DNA of 54,472 nucleotides from a virus: the IMG/VR virus record IMGVR_UViG_3300028874_000017, positions 1-54,472 of that record. The stretch is one strand, 5' to 3'. The number at the start of each line of letters is the position of its first letter. Position 1 is the stretch's first letter. Below are positions 10,601-18,867 of the stretch, piece after piece. The position numbers were made by a program, and so were the translations under genes. The notes beneath the pieces were generated by a model. That model worked only from the letters and a program-made list of their open reading frames with translations, was not told where the DNA came from and made no database searches.

Positions 10601-13600
10601 GATTGATATCGATATCTTCAAACGCAGGGGCAGAAAACAGCACAAAGTCGTAATCGTTCTGCGTCAGCTCATGCAGCTTGCGATTGCGCACGTCGGGACT
10701 ATCGGTGACGCCCTTCAGCTCACCATCCTTGTCAGTGCTGTATGTCTCGCCTATCACCATAATACGGGAGCCGGGGAACCACCGGTTTGCCTCGGATACC
10801 CAGTTGGCAAGTACCGACTTCGGCACCGTCAGGGCTGGGCACTTAGCCTGTCCGGTAATCTTCGCCATGCGCGCCAGCATCAGCCCGCGCACGGTCTTGC
10901 CCAGGCCAACGTCAGCAGCAACAATGCCCTTGCCGCGCTGCAATGCCCAGCGCAGGCCGCCGTACTGGTATTGCTTCAGGCCGGCTGTGACCATGCCGGG
11001 AATATCCATCGTCTCATCGCTGAAGACTTCCGGCCGGTAGCCGCGGAACTTGCGGTTATACAGGGCCTCCACCGAATCACGATACTCCGACGTGCACAGC
11101 CACTCTTTGAACTCCTGATTCCATTCCTCGATGGTGGGGAGCTCTTTTTTCTGCACGCGGTTACGGTTCAGGTAGCGTTCCAGAAGATCGACATTCAGGC
11201 CGCCATGCACCTTGTACATGGCATGGTCCAGCGTGATTTCCGTCGGGGTCAGCCAGGATATCGCGCCTGGGGATTTTTCCAGGTACTCATCGCGCTTGTG
11301 GTTCTGGAAGGCCTCCAGCACATACAGCGGCAGGAATGCGCTGTTCAGCTCGACTTCAACATCCTCAAGGGACTTGGGGTCGATAGCCTGCTCGATGGCT
11401 TCCAACTGGCTGGAGAACTTGCGCTGCTGCTCGGGCGGAAGCTTGTCGTTATCCAGAACCTTTTTCATCGCGTCATAGCGCAACCACAGGTCACCGGATG
11501 CGAACTGGTTCATGGTGGTCCAGCTGGAGTCCGGCAGCAGGGCATAGTCTGCCGAGGCGTACAGCTCATCCAGCACGGTATCAGCATCCTTGCGGCCGAG
11601 CTTGGCAGCCAGGTCGCCAGCCGTAAACGATCCCTTTTGCAGCGCCAGACCCTGTGCCACCGTATCAAAGTCGCCGGCCAGCTTGCGCGGGGCTCTGCCG
11701 GAAACGATATCGGAGAACTTGCCGGTGGGGTCGACCGAACCAATCAGCCGATACAGGCTCTTGTCGCTCTTGGCGGCCAGCAGCAGTTCAGGGTTTTTCG
11801 ACGGGATACCATGGGCCTTTACCCAGTCCTCCAGAGCCTGCATGACGGGCTTATGGTCGGTTTCCTCGCCCTCTTCGTGCGCCTGAATCAACTGGCCTAT
11901 CTGCGTGGCGAGCCGGGCGGCATCAGCCATGCCGCTGGTGGCGGCTACGTCTTCAACGCGGTGCCAGCGAGGCGGATCGCCCTGCAGGACATACGCCACA
12001 CCATCAATAGTGCGCACGTCGCCGGGCTTGGCCGCGGTGTACGCGCGGCGCCGACTGTTGGCCATCAGCTGGGGATGGTCGCTTTCCTGGAACAGCTCTA
12101 GCAGCTTGGGCATGTCGGCAGGGCCCTGCGCGCGGCTGTCCGGCTCAAACTCGGCAATCGCATCAGGCACCCCCTCCATGCTGCCATTGACAGTAATGTC
12201 TGAGCCGATGCCGGCCTTTGCACGCCAGCCGGCCTCCTGCTTGCCAAAGATATTGGGCGCACCCCTGGTGGTGAAATATTTGCCGGCCAGAAAATCGGCA
12301 TCCCATACACCAATGCGCTGCAGGTCAGCCTGCTCTACCCGCTCAAGGGCGGCCGCCACATCCTCCGGGCGCTTGCGCAGGTAGACGATATCGGTAGTAA
12401 CTTCGGTATGTCCGTGCTCGAAGGCAGTATTGGGCATACGCTGGGCGCCCAGGAACTCACCCTTGCGCAGCAGGCGCTCACGCAGACCGCGGTTATTCTT
12501 GCCGTCCATGACGCCGGTGGGCACGATCATGGCCACGATACCGCCAGACTTGCACTTGTCCAGCGAGGTATCCAGGAAATAGGCCTCAGCGGTCTTCAGG
12601 TGGCGCTTGTCGTCGGCCAGCATGGAGCCGCGCAGCCCGAACGGCGCATTCCCAATCACCGCATCAAACTGGCGGCCATCCTGAGTGGCGAAGCGCTCCA
12701 GGCTCGAATTCAGCACCTCATGCTTGGCACCGTGCAGGGCCTGACCAATCTTGGCGCTAACCGGGTCCAACTCGACGCCGGTGACGGTAGCTGCAGCCGG
12801 CGCCGTCTCCAGGAATACCCCGGTGGCGCAGGACGGCTCGAGCACCGTGGCGTTTTCCTTCAGGCCGAGTTGGCGCAGCACGCGCCACATGGCCGCGGCG
12901 ACCTTGGGGTCTGTGTAATACTCGTTGAGGCTGTCACCAATGCCGCCATTCCCGGAATACATGGTCAGCAGCTGGCGCTCGGCCGCATCCTGGGGGCCAC
13001 CATTGGCGACAATAGCCTGGGCCTGCCGGTTGTACTCTTTGCGCTGGGACTGGGTGACGCCGGCACTCACGCCCCAGGCTGGAGCTGCGGCAGCATCAAA
13101 TGGCTGCTCCAGGTCGACGGAGCGCGCGGCCGGCGCCGGCTCAGGCTCAGGTTCGCGCGGGGCAGCAAAGGAGGCGGGAGATGTAGGGTTGACCGGAGAC
13201 GGCAACGGCAGAGGTGGTAGCTGGCCATCGATAAGATGCTTTTCACGGACAAACCAGCCGCCGTCCTTTTTGAAGGTATAGGGGTCAACCAGCATGGCCT
13301 CATCTTTCGACCAGTCGGAGGCGATCACTCCACGCAAGGTCTTGCCTCGCCCGGTGACGTGCTCGACGAGGGTTGACTCGCTCGGCACCGGCACCAGAGC
13401 GATAGGAAACATGCTCTCCAGCGCCGCGCGCGCTTCCTTGTGGGGCTTACCAACAGCATTGGCGATCAGGCCAATCAATGTCTCCTTCTCATCCGGGGTG
13501 CCGCGCTCCATGACCTGGGCAATACGGTCCTTGCCGAGCTTTGCCACCATATCCTCCAGCGTCAGCGGGGCCGGGGCCGGGGCCGGCTCAGGCTGCTTTG

Positions 13601-13820
13601 CCGCCAGTTGCGCTGGTGCCGGCTCGATAGGCTGCGGCTCAGCAAACAGGTCAGGCTCTGCAATGGCAGCGTGCGCAGGCTTGTGCGCATGCACGTCCAG
13701 CCGCTTTTTCTGCATGCGCACATGCGGAGCGGTCACCACACCGGTCTTGCTCACGGAGCCATGGACCAGTGTGGGAACATCAAACAGGCCAAACTGTTCA
13801 GCCTTGAGAAAGACAATCAT
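7632..13820 (-). CDS. DarB-like giant methyltransferase-helicase (anti-restriction type)
   Basis: 2062 residues. The N-terminus (MIVFLKAEQFGLFD) is followed by Pro/Ala-rich linkers, then an adenine-methylase-like fold: SAM-binding LEPSCATG near residue 327 and catalytic-type NAPFG near 392 (NPPF variant with Ala). An SF2 helicase follows: Walker A DVGLGKT near 968, DEGH near 1134, TATPTKN, and VMGEGMNLQKR near 1435, then a motif VI-like QQRNGRGLRQGN. A long C-terminal region of about 500 residues has no recognised motif. This order, methylase then helicase in one chain over 2000 residues, is that of phage P1 DarB, which is injected with the DNA and protects it from type I restriction. That role is inferred by analogy. 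Confidence 0.85.
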   Translation of the reverse strand: MIVFLKAEQFGLFDVPTLVHGSVSKTGVVTAPHVRMQKKRLDVHAHKPAHAAIAEPDLFAEPQPIEPAPAQLAAKQPEPAPAPAPLTLEDMVAKLGKDRIAQVMERGTPDEKETLIGLIANAVGKPHKEARAALESMFPIALVPVPSESTLVEHVTGRGKTLRGVIASDWSKDEAMLVDPYTFKKDGGWFVREKHLIDGQLPPLPLPSPVNPTSPASFAAPREPEPEPAPAARSVDLEQPFDAAAAPAWGVSAGVTQSQRKEYNRQAQAIVANGGPQDAAERQLLTMYSGNGGIGDSLNEYYTDPKVAAAMWRVLRQLGLKENATVLEPSCATGVFLETAPAAATVTGVELDPVSAKIGQALHGAKHEVLNSSLERFATQDGRQFDAVIGNAPFGLRGSMLADDKRHLKTAEAYFLDTSLDKCKSGGIVAMIVPTGVMDGKNNRGLRERLLRKGEFLGAQRMPNTAFEHGHTEVTTDIVYLRKRPEDVAAALERVEQADLQRIGVWDADFLAGKYFTTRGAPNIFGKQEAGWRAKAGIGSDITVNGSMEGVPDAIAEFEPDSRAQGPADMPKLLELFQESDHPQLMANSRRRAYTAAKPGDVRTIDGVAYVLQGDPPRWHRVEDVAATSGMADAARLATQIGQLIQAHEEGEETDHKPVMQALEDWVKAHGIPSKNPELLLAAKSDKSLYRLIGSVDPTGKFSDIVSGRAPRKLAGDFDTVAQGLALQKGSFTAGDLAAKLGRKDADTVLDELYASADYALLPDSSWTTMNQFASGDLWLRYDAMKKVLDNDKLPPEQQRKFSSQLEAIEQAIDPKSLEDVEVELNSAFLPLYVLEAFQNHKRDEYLEKSPGAISWLTPTEITLDHAMYKVHGGLNVDLLERYLNRNRVQKKELPTIEEWNQEFKEWLCTSEYRDSVEALYNRKFRGYRPEVFSDETMDIPGMVTAGLKQYQYGGLRWALQRGKGIVAADVGLGKTVRGLMLARMAKITGQAKCPALTVPKSVLANWVSEANRWFPGSRIMVIGETYSTDKDGELKGVTDSPDVRNRKLHELTQNDYDFVLFSAPAFEDIDINPIMKEEYAQRDFFDQRAAALKNAGDKKRNKIREAYNQALANRDIGKRTDAIYFDDLPIDMLIIDEGHAYKNLFKAKNRYGESPKFLGGQGESQRAMDMHFKSMHILEKSGGKNMYMLTATPTKNSPLEVYSMLSYIAPEAFERIGIRNSEEFLDRFCVFDTDTIYTLSGGFEPDTLVTTGFKNLDELREIMSRYIDRKTAEDVGLVLPTRDDKMHFLEMSDMQRSVYNGLRAELAESQKDGDATGDAHIFSIMNRMRLAALDLELLDPHLYKGQKSPKYEELAKNVKAMWEGEKGSQVIFADAVDAHEKIRDSLIALGIPKHKIAIVNAEVAKTSMQRQNIAEGFNNGKYDFVIGNTDVMGEGMNLQKRTTDIHHLDIPWNAAIMQQRNGRGLRQGNINESMRIHTYLSRGTFDGYRWQSMNAKKDWQDLLWHGGDKVENLNKEGGPVSKDEMMIMLAEDPEAARVAMSENKAAVTERYDAQQRASLVHEFSRFATLRSSYAKVKDKSSPSALRLKTAMDRTKSALQANKYLVDKDVLEHAGAAIINPNTGKALMVGRGVERMDEASQPEKLVITGVDTSTGTLKCRAYGVPDAPSIYVSRDEHQGLTDFAYDPVEEGHIIARKVDEQIKDGSLNASSPSELRKVPHHVLTELYPTLQQHLKERAKSWNYATRASGFAMVKDGKPYIAKTGEARKVLDSADIMLPTPEHRALAIQGYIDRQNDRELKQDYTASNSSRSGHGYNIPSPVKITTSYGMNGGGYRDEHKNPWIDAGKELFGSEFEEEAHQAYMQHALAAANKATDLKGVISALAPTMKVEYGKYTWPKESLAYMYRRAQEHGALHPDALRSDHIPMLTKYQSEEAPLLGNSKSSLSTLLRLAFMSGHHDLAAAMVVAAKDIPAKTKADALDQLLVGIDSGTRNPLVGAVKAGHRQAMAVLEGMRHLLKNDDGSLDVHDILETSISHQFPNLKGTLGERIDSAIKKYNAGGEA

Positions 13821-13829
13821 GGCTCACCC

Positions 13830-15125
13830 TTATTTTTTTGTAGCAGTCTGCGCGGCTGGGAACACGACAAGCGCCTTGATCATGCCGGGTGCTTTCTTTG
13901 TAGCCGCCACCTTGCGCTTGAACTCAGCGACAGGGATTGTCGTTACCTCACCGAGAAAGCGCGGGTCATTGTAGTGCTTCATGTAGGCCAGCTTGGCGTC
14001 CTCGATGCTATCGAAGCCCAGCATGCACTTGTCTTCGTCATACTCCGTCCACTTCCCGGCTTTGCGCTGGTGGATGACGTAGACATTCTCGGCCTGCTGG
14101 CTGGGCCCTACATAGCAATCTACCTCGTCACCATCGGCGCCTTCGGAGCGGCTGACATAGCCGTAGGGGTAAAGCATCCGCGTCTGCCAGGGTTTGCCGT
14201 CTGGATCTACCCCGGAGCGCACGCTACCTTCGCGGTTTTCAATAGCCACGTCGATGCCCTGAAACGTCAGCATGTAGACCGGCTGGGCAGGGAGAGTGGT
14301 GGGGGTAAAGGCGTCCGGCGCCAGCACCATGGGGATTTTCTTCTGCTTGGGAATGTCGCGGATGACGGCGGCAGCTTCTGCGGCTGTGGCCTTCATGAAT
14401 ACAATTGCCTTTGCCATTGGTTGTGCACTCAGTAATTCTTTTATTACAAGAAGTCTCTTATCACGGCGCAGATTCAGTTTGTTCCTACGGTTCCCCGTAA
14501 CATTCTTGTCTTTAAGTTCCTCAAGAATGATATTCAATTCATGCAGAGCATCGACCACTTCTGGATTGGATGACTTTTCGGCAGCAGCAAGCATATTTGC
14601 CTTTTCAGCCTGCCCTGCATTGAGCCTGGCAACTGCTTCCTCTTGGTATCTTCGCAGCATAGCTTGTTTGTCGGCCTCTTCCTGCTTGAGACGATCAATG
14701 CGGGCCTGTACTGTCTTTGGTACTGGCTTGCCGGTACGGCGAGAGAGAAAGTCTATAGCATCTGACCATTCTCCGTGGGTATCCTGATGCTCTTTACCTG
14801 GCACCGAAACTTCGTAGTCTGCCTCACCATTCATCATTTTATAGGTTGGTGGCAAAACATGGTCGGATATACGGATTTTGTAGTCTTTACCAGAATCGTC
14901 TTCATTAAGACGATGCGTTACCGTCAGGTATTGTGACGATGAAATACCGCTGCTATGGCGATCCGTTTCCAATCCCATAGCCTCAGCATGGCGACCAATC
15001 GCCTCACGGATATCTTCATGGCTCTGTGGATTAGTCAGCCGATCATGCGCGCGGACAAGCACAACCTTTCCGTTTTTCAAGTGGCGCTGGTGTTCATCAA
15101 CATGGCCCTTCAGGAAAATTATCAT
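13830..15125 (-). CDS. Polyvalent protein with C-terminal inorganic-pyrophosphatase-like domain
   Basis: 431 residues. The C-terminal part (about residues 290-410) matches the pyrophosphatase-like domain found in phage and conjugative-element polyvalent proteins: GSVRSGVDPDGKPW, YGYVSRSEGADGDEVDCYVG, then VYVIHQRKAGKW and an acidic D-E-D-K-C stretch. The D-G-D-E-V-D-C-Y core is the visible acidic signature. The first 235 residues are markedly more AT-rich in coding sequence, and residue 237 begins MAKAIVFMKA, which looks like a second, older N-terminus. The gene overlaps the MuF-like gene by four bases. Substrate unknown; nucleotide or pyrophosphate hydrolysis is possible but not shown. Confidence 0.7.
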   Translation of the reverse strand: MIIFLKGHVDEHQRHLKNGKVVLVRAHDRLTNPQSHEDIREAIGRHAEAMGLETDRHSSGISSSQYLTVTHRLNEDDSGKDYKIRISDHVLPPTYKMMNGEADYEVSVPGKEHQDTHGEWSDAIDFLSRRTGKPVPKTVQARIDRLKQEEADKQAMLRRYQEEAVARLNAGQAEKANMLAAAEKSSNPEVVDALHELNIILEELKDKNVTGNRRNKLNLRRDKRLLVIKELLSAQPMAKAIVFMKATAAEAAAVIRDIPKQKKIPMVLAPDAFTPTTLPAQPVYMLTFQGIDVAIENREGSVRSGVDPDGKPWQTRMLYPYGYVSRSEGADGDEVDCYVGPSQQAENVYVIHQRKAGKWTEYDEDKCMLGFDSIEDAKLAYMKHYNDPRFLGEVTTIPVAEFKRKVAATKKAPGMIKALVVFPAAQTATKK

Positions 15126-16315
15126 TTCAAATCCTGCAAATTAAGTTCAGACAGCCACTTATCCATTCTGGACTGGCGCGCTGCGTCAGCATCCGTCATC
15201 ACGTCCGTCATGCCTGGCAGCGACAGCCAAGTTCCCCGGCAATGCGGATGCTGCACGCCGGCCGCCACCCACCAGCGCTCAGCCGCGGAGCGCTCAATCA
15301 GCACATCACCCACGCGCTTGCGCGGCGCCGCTGACCGGCCGATGTTGGTCTTGCCGGGCCATACCTGAGTGTCACCGTCCAGTGTCTCATCGCTGGCGCT
15401 GGCCACGCGCATGATGACACCGTTTATCTTGCGGCAGAAGGGGCAGGCCCCAGCATACCGCTCCACTCGCTGCACGCGCGCGCCGGGCGCCAGGCTGGCT
15501 ATCAGGCCCTGGTTCGCATTCTCGCCGGCTTCTGTTACCGCAATGCGGCGCCAGTCCCGGTTCAGGCTACCAAAAGCGTCAAAAAGCTGAGTCTGGAGAC
15601 TATGAGCAGTCGCCAGCTTGTCACCCAGCATGACCCCTTCCTGGTGCGCCATGATGACTGTACGGAGCCGGTGGCGGACAGCATCGCCCATGTTACGGAC
15701 ATTCTCCGCGCACCGGGCGGCTCCATACCGCAAAACAGAAGACTGAAGCTTGCTCAGCCCGAATTCATCCACTGCTTTATCCACAGAGGACGGGAGATGT
15801 TTGACGACAACCGCTGCCTGCGGGTCCGTTACAGTGCCCATGGCAGCCTGCACGGCGCCCATCATGAAGGCCTTGGCCGCCAGCCACTGTGCTTCCTCGC
15901 GCACCACCACGGTCGGCATGTAGCGCTCGACCGTGCAATCTATCAACAGGCTCCAATCGTCCAGCGTCCACTGGTCGCGGGGCAGGCTTTCCAGGTACAG
16001 CCGCGCCAGCTTCAACTCAGCCGGGGTCCAGCGCGCCACCTCGCCGGGCCGGGGCTCCCGGCGCAGGGACGGATTGTGCTTCTCGCCGGCCAGCCATGCG
16101 GACAACTCCGCGTGAATGCCAGCTATCCGCGTCAGGCCGCGCTTAGTAAAGAGTTCCACCAGCAGGCGCACGAAGGCAGACGGGTGCTCATGCCAGATAT
16201 CGGCATCCTCGCCGGGCGGGTCGCCGATGGCCTTATACATCACGTCCAGCACCTGGTCTGTCCGGCCGGGAGCGAGCGAACCTATATCTATGAGCAGTGG
16301 CTTGGCTATCTTCAT
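15122..16315 (-). CDS. MuF-like (SPP1 gp7-like) head morphogenesis protein
   Basis: 397 residues. The helical N-terminal part is followed by a C-terminal module with CPFCRKINGVIM, a basic region, and the motif QHPHCRGTWLSLPG near residues 358-371. The H-P-x-C-R-G-T-W block is the hallmark of the MuF/SPP1 gp7 fold, minor capsid proteins that sit near the portal and may be ejected with DNA. Gene order (portal, MuF and large polyvalent proteins in one region) agrees. It begins the leftward operon, with a divergent 126-base intergenic region upstream. The exact role (head assembly or ejection) is inferred from the family. Confidence 0.75.
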   Translation of the reverse strand: MKIAKPLLIDIGSLAPGRTDQVLDVMYKAIGDPPGEDADIWHEHPSAFVRLLVELFTKRGLTRIAGIHAELSAWLAGEKHNPSLRREPRPGEVARWTPAELKLARLYLESLPRDQWTLDDWSLLIDCTVERYMPTVVVREEAQWLAAKAFMMGAVQAAMGTVTDPQAAVVVKHLPSSVDKAVDEFGLSKLQSSVLRYGAARCAENVRNMGDAVRHRLRTVIMAHQEGVMLGDKLATAHSLQTQLFDAFGSLNRDWRRIAVTEAGENANQGLIASLAPGARVQRVERYAGACPFCRKINGVIMRVASASDETLDGDTQVWPGKTNIGRSAAPRKRVGDVLIERSAAERWWVAAGVQHPHCRGTWLSLPGMTDVMTDADAARQSRMDKWLSELNLQDLK

Positions 16316-16396
16316 GGCATCAAGAATACCGTCCCAACCGAACGGAAGGCAGCGCGTTTCATCTTTTTTTATACATTACCGCTTGCTTGTGTTTAC

Positions 16397-16406
16397 TCAA
16401 ATTTGA
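16397..16406. promoter_or_regulatory. Palindromic motif site 1 (TCAAATTTGA) in divergent intergenic region
   Basis: TCAAATTTGA within ACTCAAATTTGATAAAG, 35 bases upstream of the ATG at 16442 and about 80 bases upstream of the leftward ATG at 16315. The same core recurs in four other intergenic regions (27022, 29626, 39536, 46321). A weak -35/-10 pair (TTGCTT, 16 bases, GATAAA) overlaps it on the plus strand. Operator or promoter element; binding factor unknown. Confidence 0.5.
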
Positions 16407-16441
16407 TAAAGTCGAGCAATGGATAACCGGAGAGCAATCAC

Positions 16442-17458
16442 ATGATAACCCCTTCCTTCTGTACGACACCGCTCACAGTGGCGGCAATGCAAGTGGCCGA
16501 GGCCGCCCATGCTGGCCAGGTCCGCAAAGTCAGCGGCGTGCCCTACATCGGGCACCCTGTCGCGGTCGCCAGCATCGTGGCAATGGCTGGCGGGTCAGAA
16601 GCCCAGATAGCTGCTGCGCTCCTTCATGATGTGAAGGAGGATTGTGAGCCGCACTACTGGAAATTGGTTGGTGAACTCGACATCGCCGTAAAAAACATTG
16701 TCATTTCGTGCTCTGAAAAGAAGTTCGATAGCTTTGGAAAAAAGCGCAGTTGGATGGACCGCAAGCAGTCCTATTTGCTGTGTATGCACAATCCTGTGTA
16801 TGTGCAGGACAATGCGCTGCTGGTTATCGCGGCCGACAAGCTGCACAACGTCAGCGATACCATTGACGGACTCAAGGCTTCAGGCAAGGAATCGCTGAAG
16901 GCTTTCGGCGCTGGCGCCTTTGAAATCGGCTGGTACTACTCGTCCATGCTGAACGCGCTGAAGGCCCGACTGGCAGAGCTTGACCATGACGAGGCCAAGA
17001 AGCTGAATAACGTGCTCTACCTGCTGGACGAGCAGACGCGCACACTGCTGCGGATGCTGGCCCCCATCATCGCCGATCACGCCAACTCGCTAGACAAATC
17101 CGACCCATCCACGCGGCGCACCGTCGACCAGATGGATGGCGTGATGGTCGGTAATGTTTTCGAGAAGCTTTATGCGGCCCATGGTGACCCGGATAACCTG
17201 GGCATGTTCCAGCGCATCCTGCCTACTCTCGTTGAAGCCGACAACTACTCCATCTGCATCAAGTACATCATGGGGGTTTGCTTCTGTGAAGTGACCACGG
17301 CCACCACGATGATTCTGGAGCGTGGCCGCGACTCCATCGAAGTTTTCCGCCGCCTGTGGCTGAAGCTGGCGTTTGGCCCGCGCGCCACCTACGAGTTGGA
17401 CCGCATTGAGCAGTACGGCAGCAATGCCGTGCTCAGCGAAAGCGATATCCCCTTCTGA
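16442..17458 (+). CDS. HD-domain (p)ppGpp hydrolase-like protein (SpoT/Mesh1 type)
   Basis: 338 residues. The first 140 residues hold the metal-dependent hydrolase signature of RelA/SpoT/Mesh1 proteins: H23, the YIGHP block with H38, LHDVKED (H62, D63, E66, D67), and ADKLHN (D132, N136), matching the family's HD...ED...DKLxN pattern. There is no synthetase or TGS domain, so it resembles a small alarmone hydrolase with an unrecognised 190-residue C-terminal extension. It would hydrolyse (p)ppGpp or related alarmones in the host cytoplasm. First gene of the rightward operon, preceded by GGAGAG. Phage hydrolases of this kind are known to neutralise toxic alarmone synthetases; that role here is inferred. 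Confidence 0.75.
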   Translation: MITPSFCTTPLTVAAMQVAEAAHAGQVRKVSGVPYIGHPVAVASIVAMAGGSEAQIAAALLHDVKEDCEPHYWKLVGELDIAVKNIVISCSEKKFDSFGKKRSWMDRKQSYLLCMHNPVYVQDNALLVIAADKLHNVSDTIDGLKASGKESLKAFGAGAFEIGWYYSSMLNALKARLAELDHDEAKKLNNVLYLLDEQTRTLLRMLAPIIADHANSLDKSDPSTRRTVDQMDGVMVGNVFEKLYAAHGDPDNLGMFQRILPTLVEADNYSICIKYIMGVCFCEVTTATTMILERGRDSIEVFRRLWLKLAFGPRATYELDRIEQYGSNAVLSESDIPF

Positions 17459-17465
17459 GGTAACA

Positions 17466-17702
17466 ATGGCAAGAATCAGCATTTTAAGGCTTATCGCTGG
17501 GATGACTGGCGCCATGTTTGGCGGTATGCCAGCCGAGCGCCAGCCCCAGTTCAATAAAAAGGGAGACGGGAAAAAGTCCTGTCTCGAATGCGGAAAGGTG
17601 CACGCGCAGCATAACAAAAGCTTTTGCAGCGCGGAGTGCCACCGGGTTTATACCGAGCGCGAGAAGGCGGAGCGCAAGGCGGCAAGAAAGGTGACGAAAT
17701 GA
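17466..17702 (+). CDS. Small zinc-finger-type protein
   Basis: 78 residues from ATG at 17466, eight bases after the preceding stop. The N-terminus (MARISILRLIAGMTGAMFGG) is hydrophobic, followed by a Cys cluster CLECGKVHAQHNKSFCSAEC that would bind zinc, and a very basic tail. The zinc module resembles the 'C-x2-C...FCS-x2-C' type common in small phage proteins. The stop overlaps the next start (ATGA). Function unknown; nucleic-acid binding is plausible. Confidence 0.65.
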   Translation: MARISILRLIAGMTGAMFGGMPAERQPQFNKKGDGKKSCLECGKVHAQHNKSFCSAECHRVYTEREKAERKAARKVTK

Positions 17703-17863
17703 AAAAATGTACCAATGGTACTCGCCATAAATGGACGTTCGTAAAAAACGTGACCATCCGGCAGGAATCACTCAGCACTATTCAGCTTTCAAAGCGCGGT
17801 TTTTATAAATGCGCGTGTGGCGAAGGAAAGATAGGCGCCTACAAGATGGAAACCACAAAATGA
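17699..17863 (+). CDS. Very small basic hypothetical protein
   Basis: 54 residues starting MKKCTNGTRHKWTFVKNVTI, with C4 at the N-terminus and a C-A-C-G motif near residue 42, possibly a compact zinc ribbon. The start overlaps the previous stop and the stop overlaps the next start, so the reading frame is supported by tight translational coupling on both sides. No function can be assigned. Confidence 0.6.
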   Translation: MKKCTNGTRHKWTFVKNVTIRQESLSTIQLSKRGFYKCACGEGKIGAYKMETTK

Positions 17864-18867
17864 GCCTCACCTACCTGAAAAATGCCTGCTGGGCCGCCCT
17901 CGAGCGCGATTGTACGCAGTATCTGATTTCCAATGCTGACGGCCGCGAGGATGGAGCGCTCAAGGCGCATATGCACGATCAGCTCTGCCGTTTCATGGTG
18001 GCGGCCATCCATGGCGGAGATACCGACAGCGTGCGTCTTGACTTCGACGAGGCATGGCATGCGGTACACGATGGCACGCAGGCCCTGACTGATCATCTTG
18101 ATACGGAATTGGGTTTTCCTGTCAGCGGCCGGCCTGAATATGAAACCATGGTTCCGAAGTTTTTTGACCGGTTTTTCACGCTGGCCATGACGGCTATGGG
18201 TATCGTCGTTCCTGATGGATGGACAACAACGGTCAATCGTCTTGAGGTTGGTGAAAGCGAAAGCGGCCTTTACGTTTATGGAACTGCTGAATCAGTAAAT
18301 GCTGTTCGTGACTGGATGATTATGCGCGATAAGCAAGCCACTGATAGCGTGAAAATATTGACCGAACAGTTAACGGAAAAAAGAGAAGCGCTTATGGTGC
18401 TTCCTGAAGGCTTTGAACTCGGCGATATTGCAGATACAGCGAATTCCTTGCTGGGTTATGAGAAGACCATCGCTGTTGGCCATGAAGATGATGCCTACAA
18501 CACCGTCGAATCGACCACGGCCTACGCATCCCGCTTCCTGCAGGCCTTTATTAAGATGCAGGCTGCCATACCCAAGGGATGGAAAGCCAAAGCCGTTTTG
18601 ATTCGCGCGAACGGCGATGCCGACGTGACCAACAAAATGAAGCGGGAGTGCATCGGCGAGTTTCATGTCGATGTTGACGAAGAGTGTCAGGACTGCGGCG
18701 GCTCCGGCTTCGTTGACGATGGCCTCTCGCAGACGGCCTGCACCACCTGCGACAACGAAGGCACGGTGACCAACAAGAAGGATATCCCCTGGACTACGAT
18801 CAAGGATATCTATAAGCGCATGGTGGCTTTTGCAGGGGTTCGGCAGATGGAAGGAGTAAAGTCATGA
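17860..18867 (+). CDS. Hypothetical protein with zinc-ribbon near the C-terminus
   Basis: 335 residues starting MSLTYLKNACWAALERDCTQ. The body is predicted mostly helical with no enzymatic motif. Near residues 282-305 it carries CQDCGGSGF and CTTCDNEG, a pair of CxxC(x)GxG units reminiscent of the DnaJ-type zinc centre. It lies fourth in the rightward operon and overlaps its neighbours by four bases at each end. Central codons around 18240-18440 are more AT-rich than the ends, hinting at a mosaic origin. Function unknown. Confidence 0.65.
   Translation: MSLTYLKNACWAALERDCTQYLISNADGREDGALKAHMHDQLCRFMVAAIHGGDTDSVRLDFDEAWHAVHDGTQALTDHLDTELGFPVSGRPEYETMVPKFFDRFFTLAMTAMGIVVPDGWTTTVNRLEVGESESGLYVYGTAESVNAVRDWMIMRDKQATDSVKILTEQLTEKREALMVLPEGFELGDIADTANSLLGYEKTIAVGHEDDAYNTVESTTAYASRFLQAFIKMQAAIPKGWKAKAVLIRANGDADVTNKMKRECIGEFHVDVDEECQDCGGSGFVDDGLSQTACTTCDNEGTVTNKKDIPWTTIKDIYKRMVAFAGVRQMEGVKS

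Noticed and set aside
9957-12101. Open frame of 714 codons on the plus strand, opposite the DarB-like gene
   Set aside because: It is the mirror of a coding region with clear methylase-helicase motifs and has no motif or ribosome-binding site of its own; a by-product of GC-rich codons.
15778-15786. Second perfect DnaA box TTATCCACA
   Set aside because: It lies within the MuF-like coding gene, far from the array, and about two such matches are expected by chance in the window.
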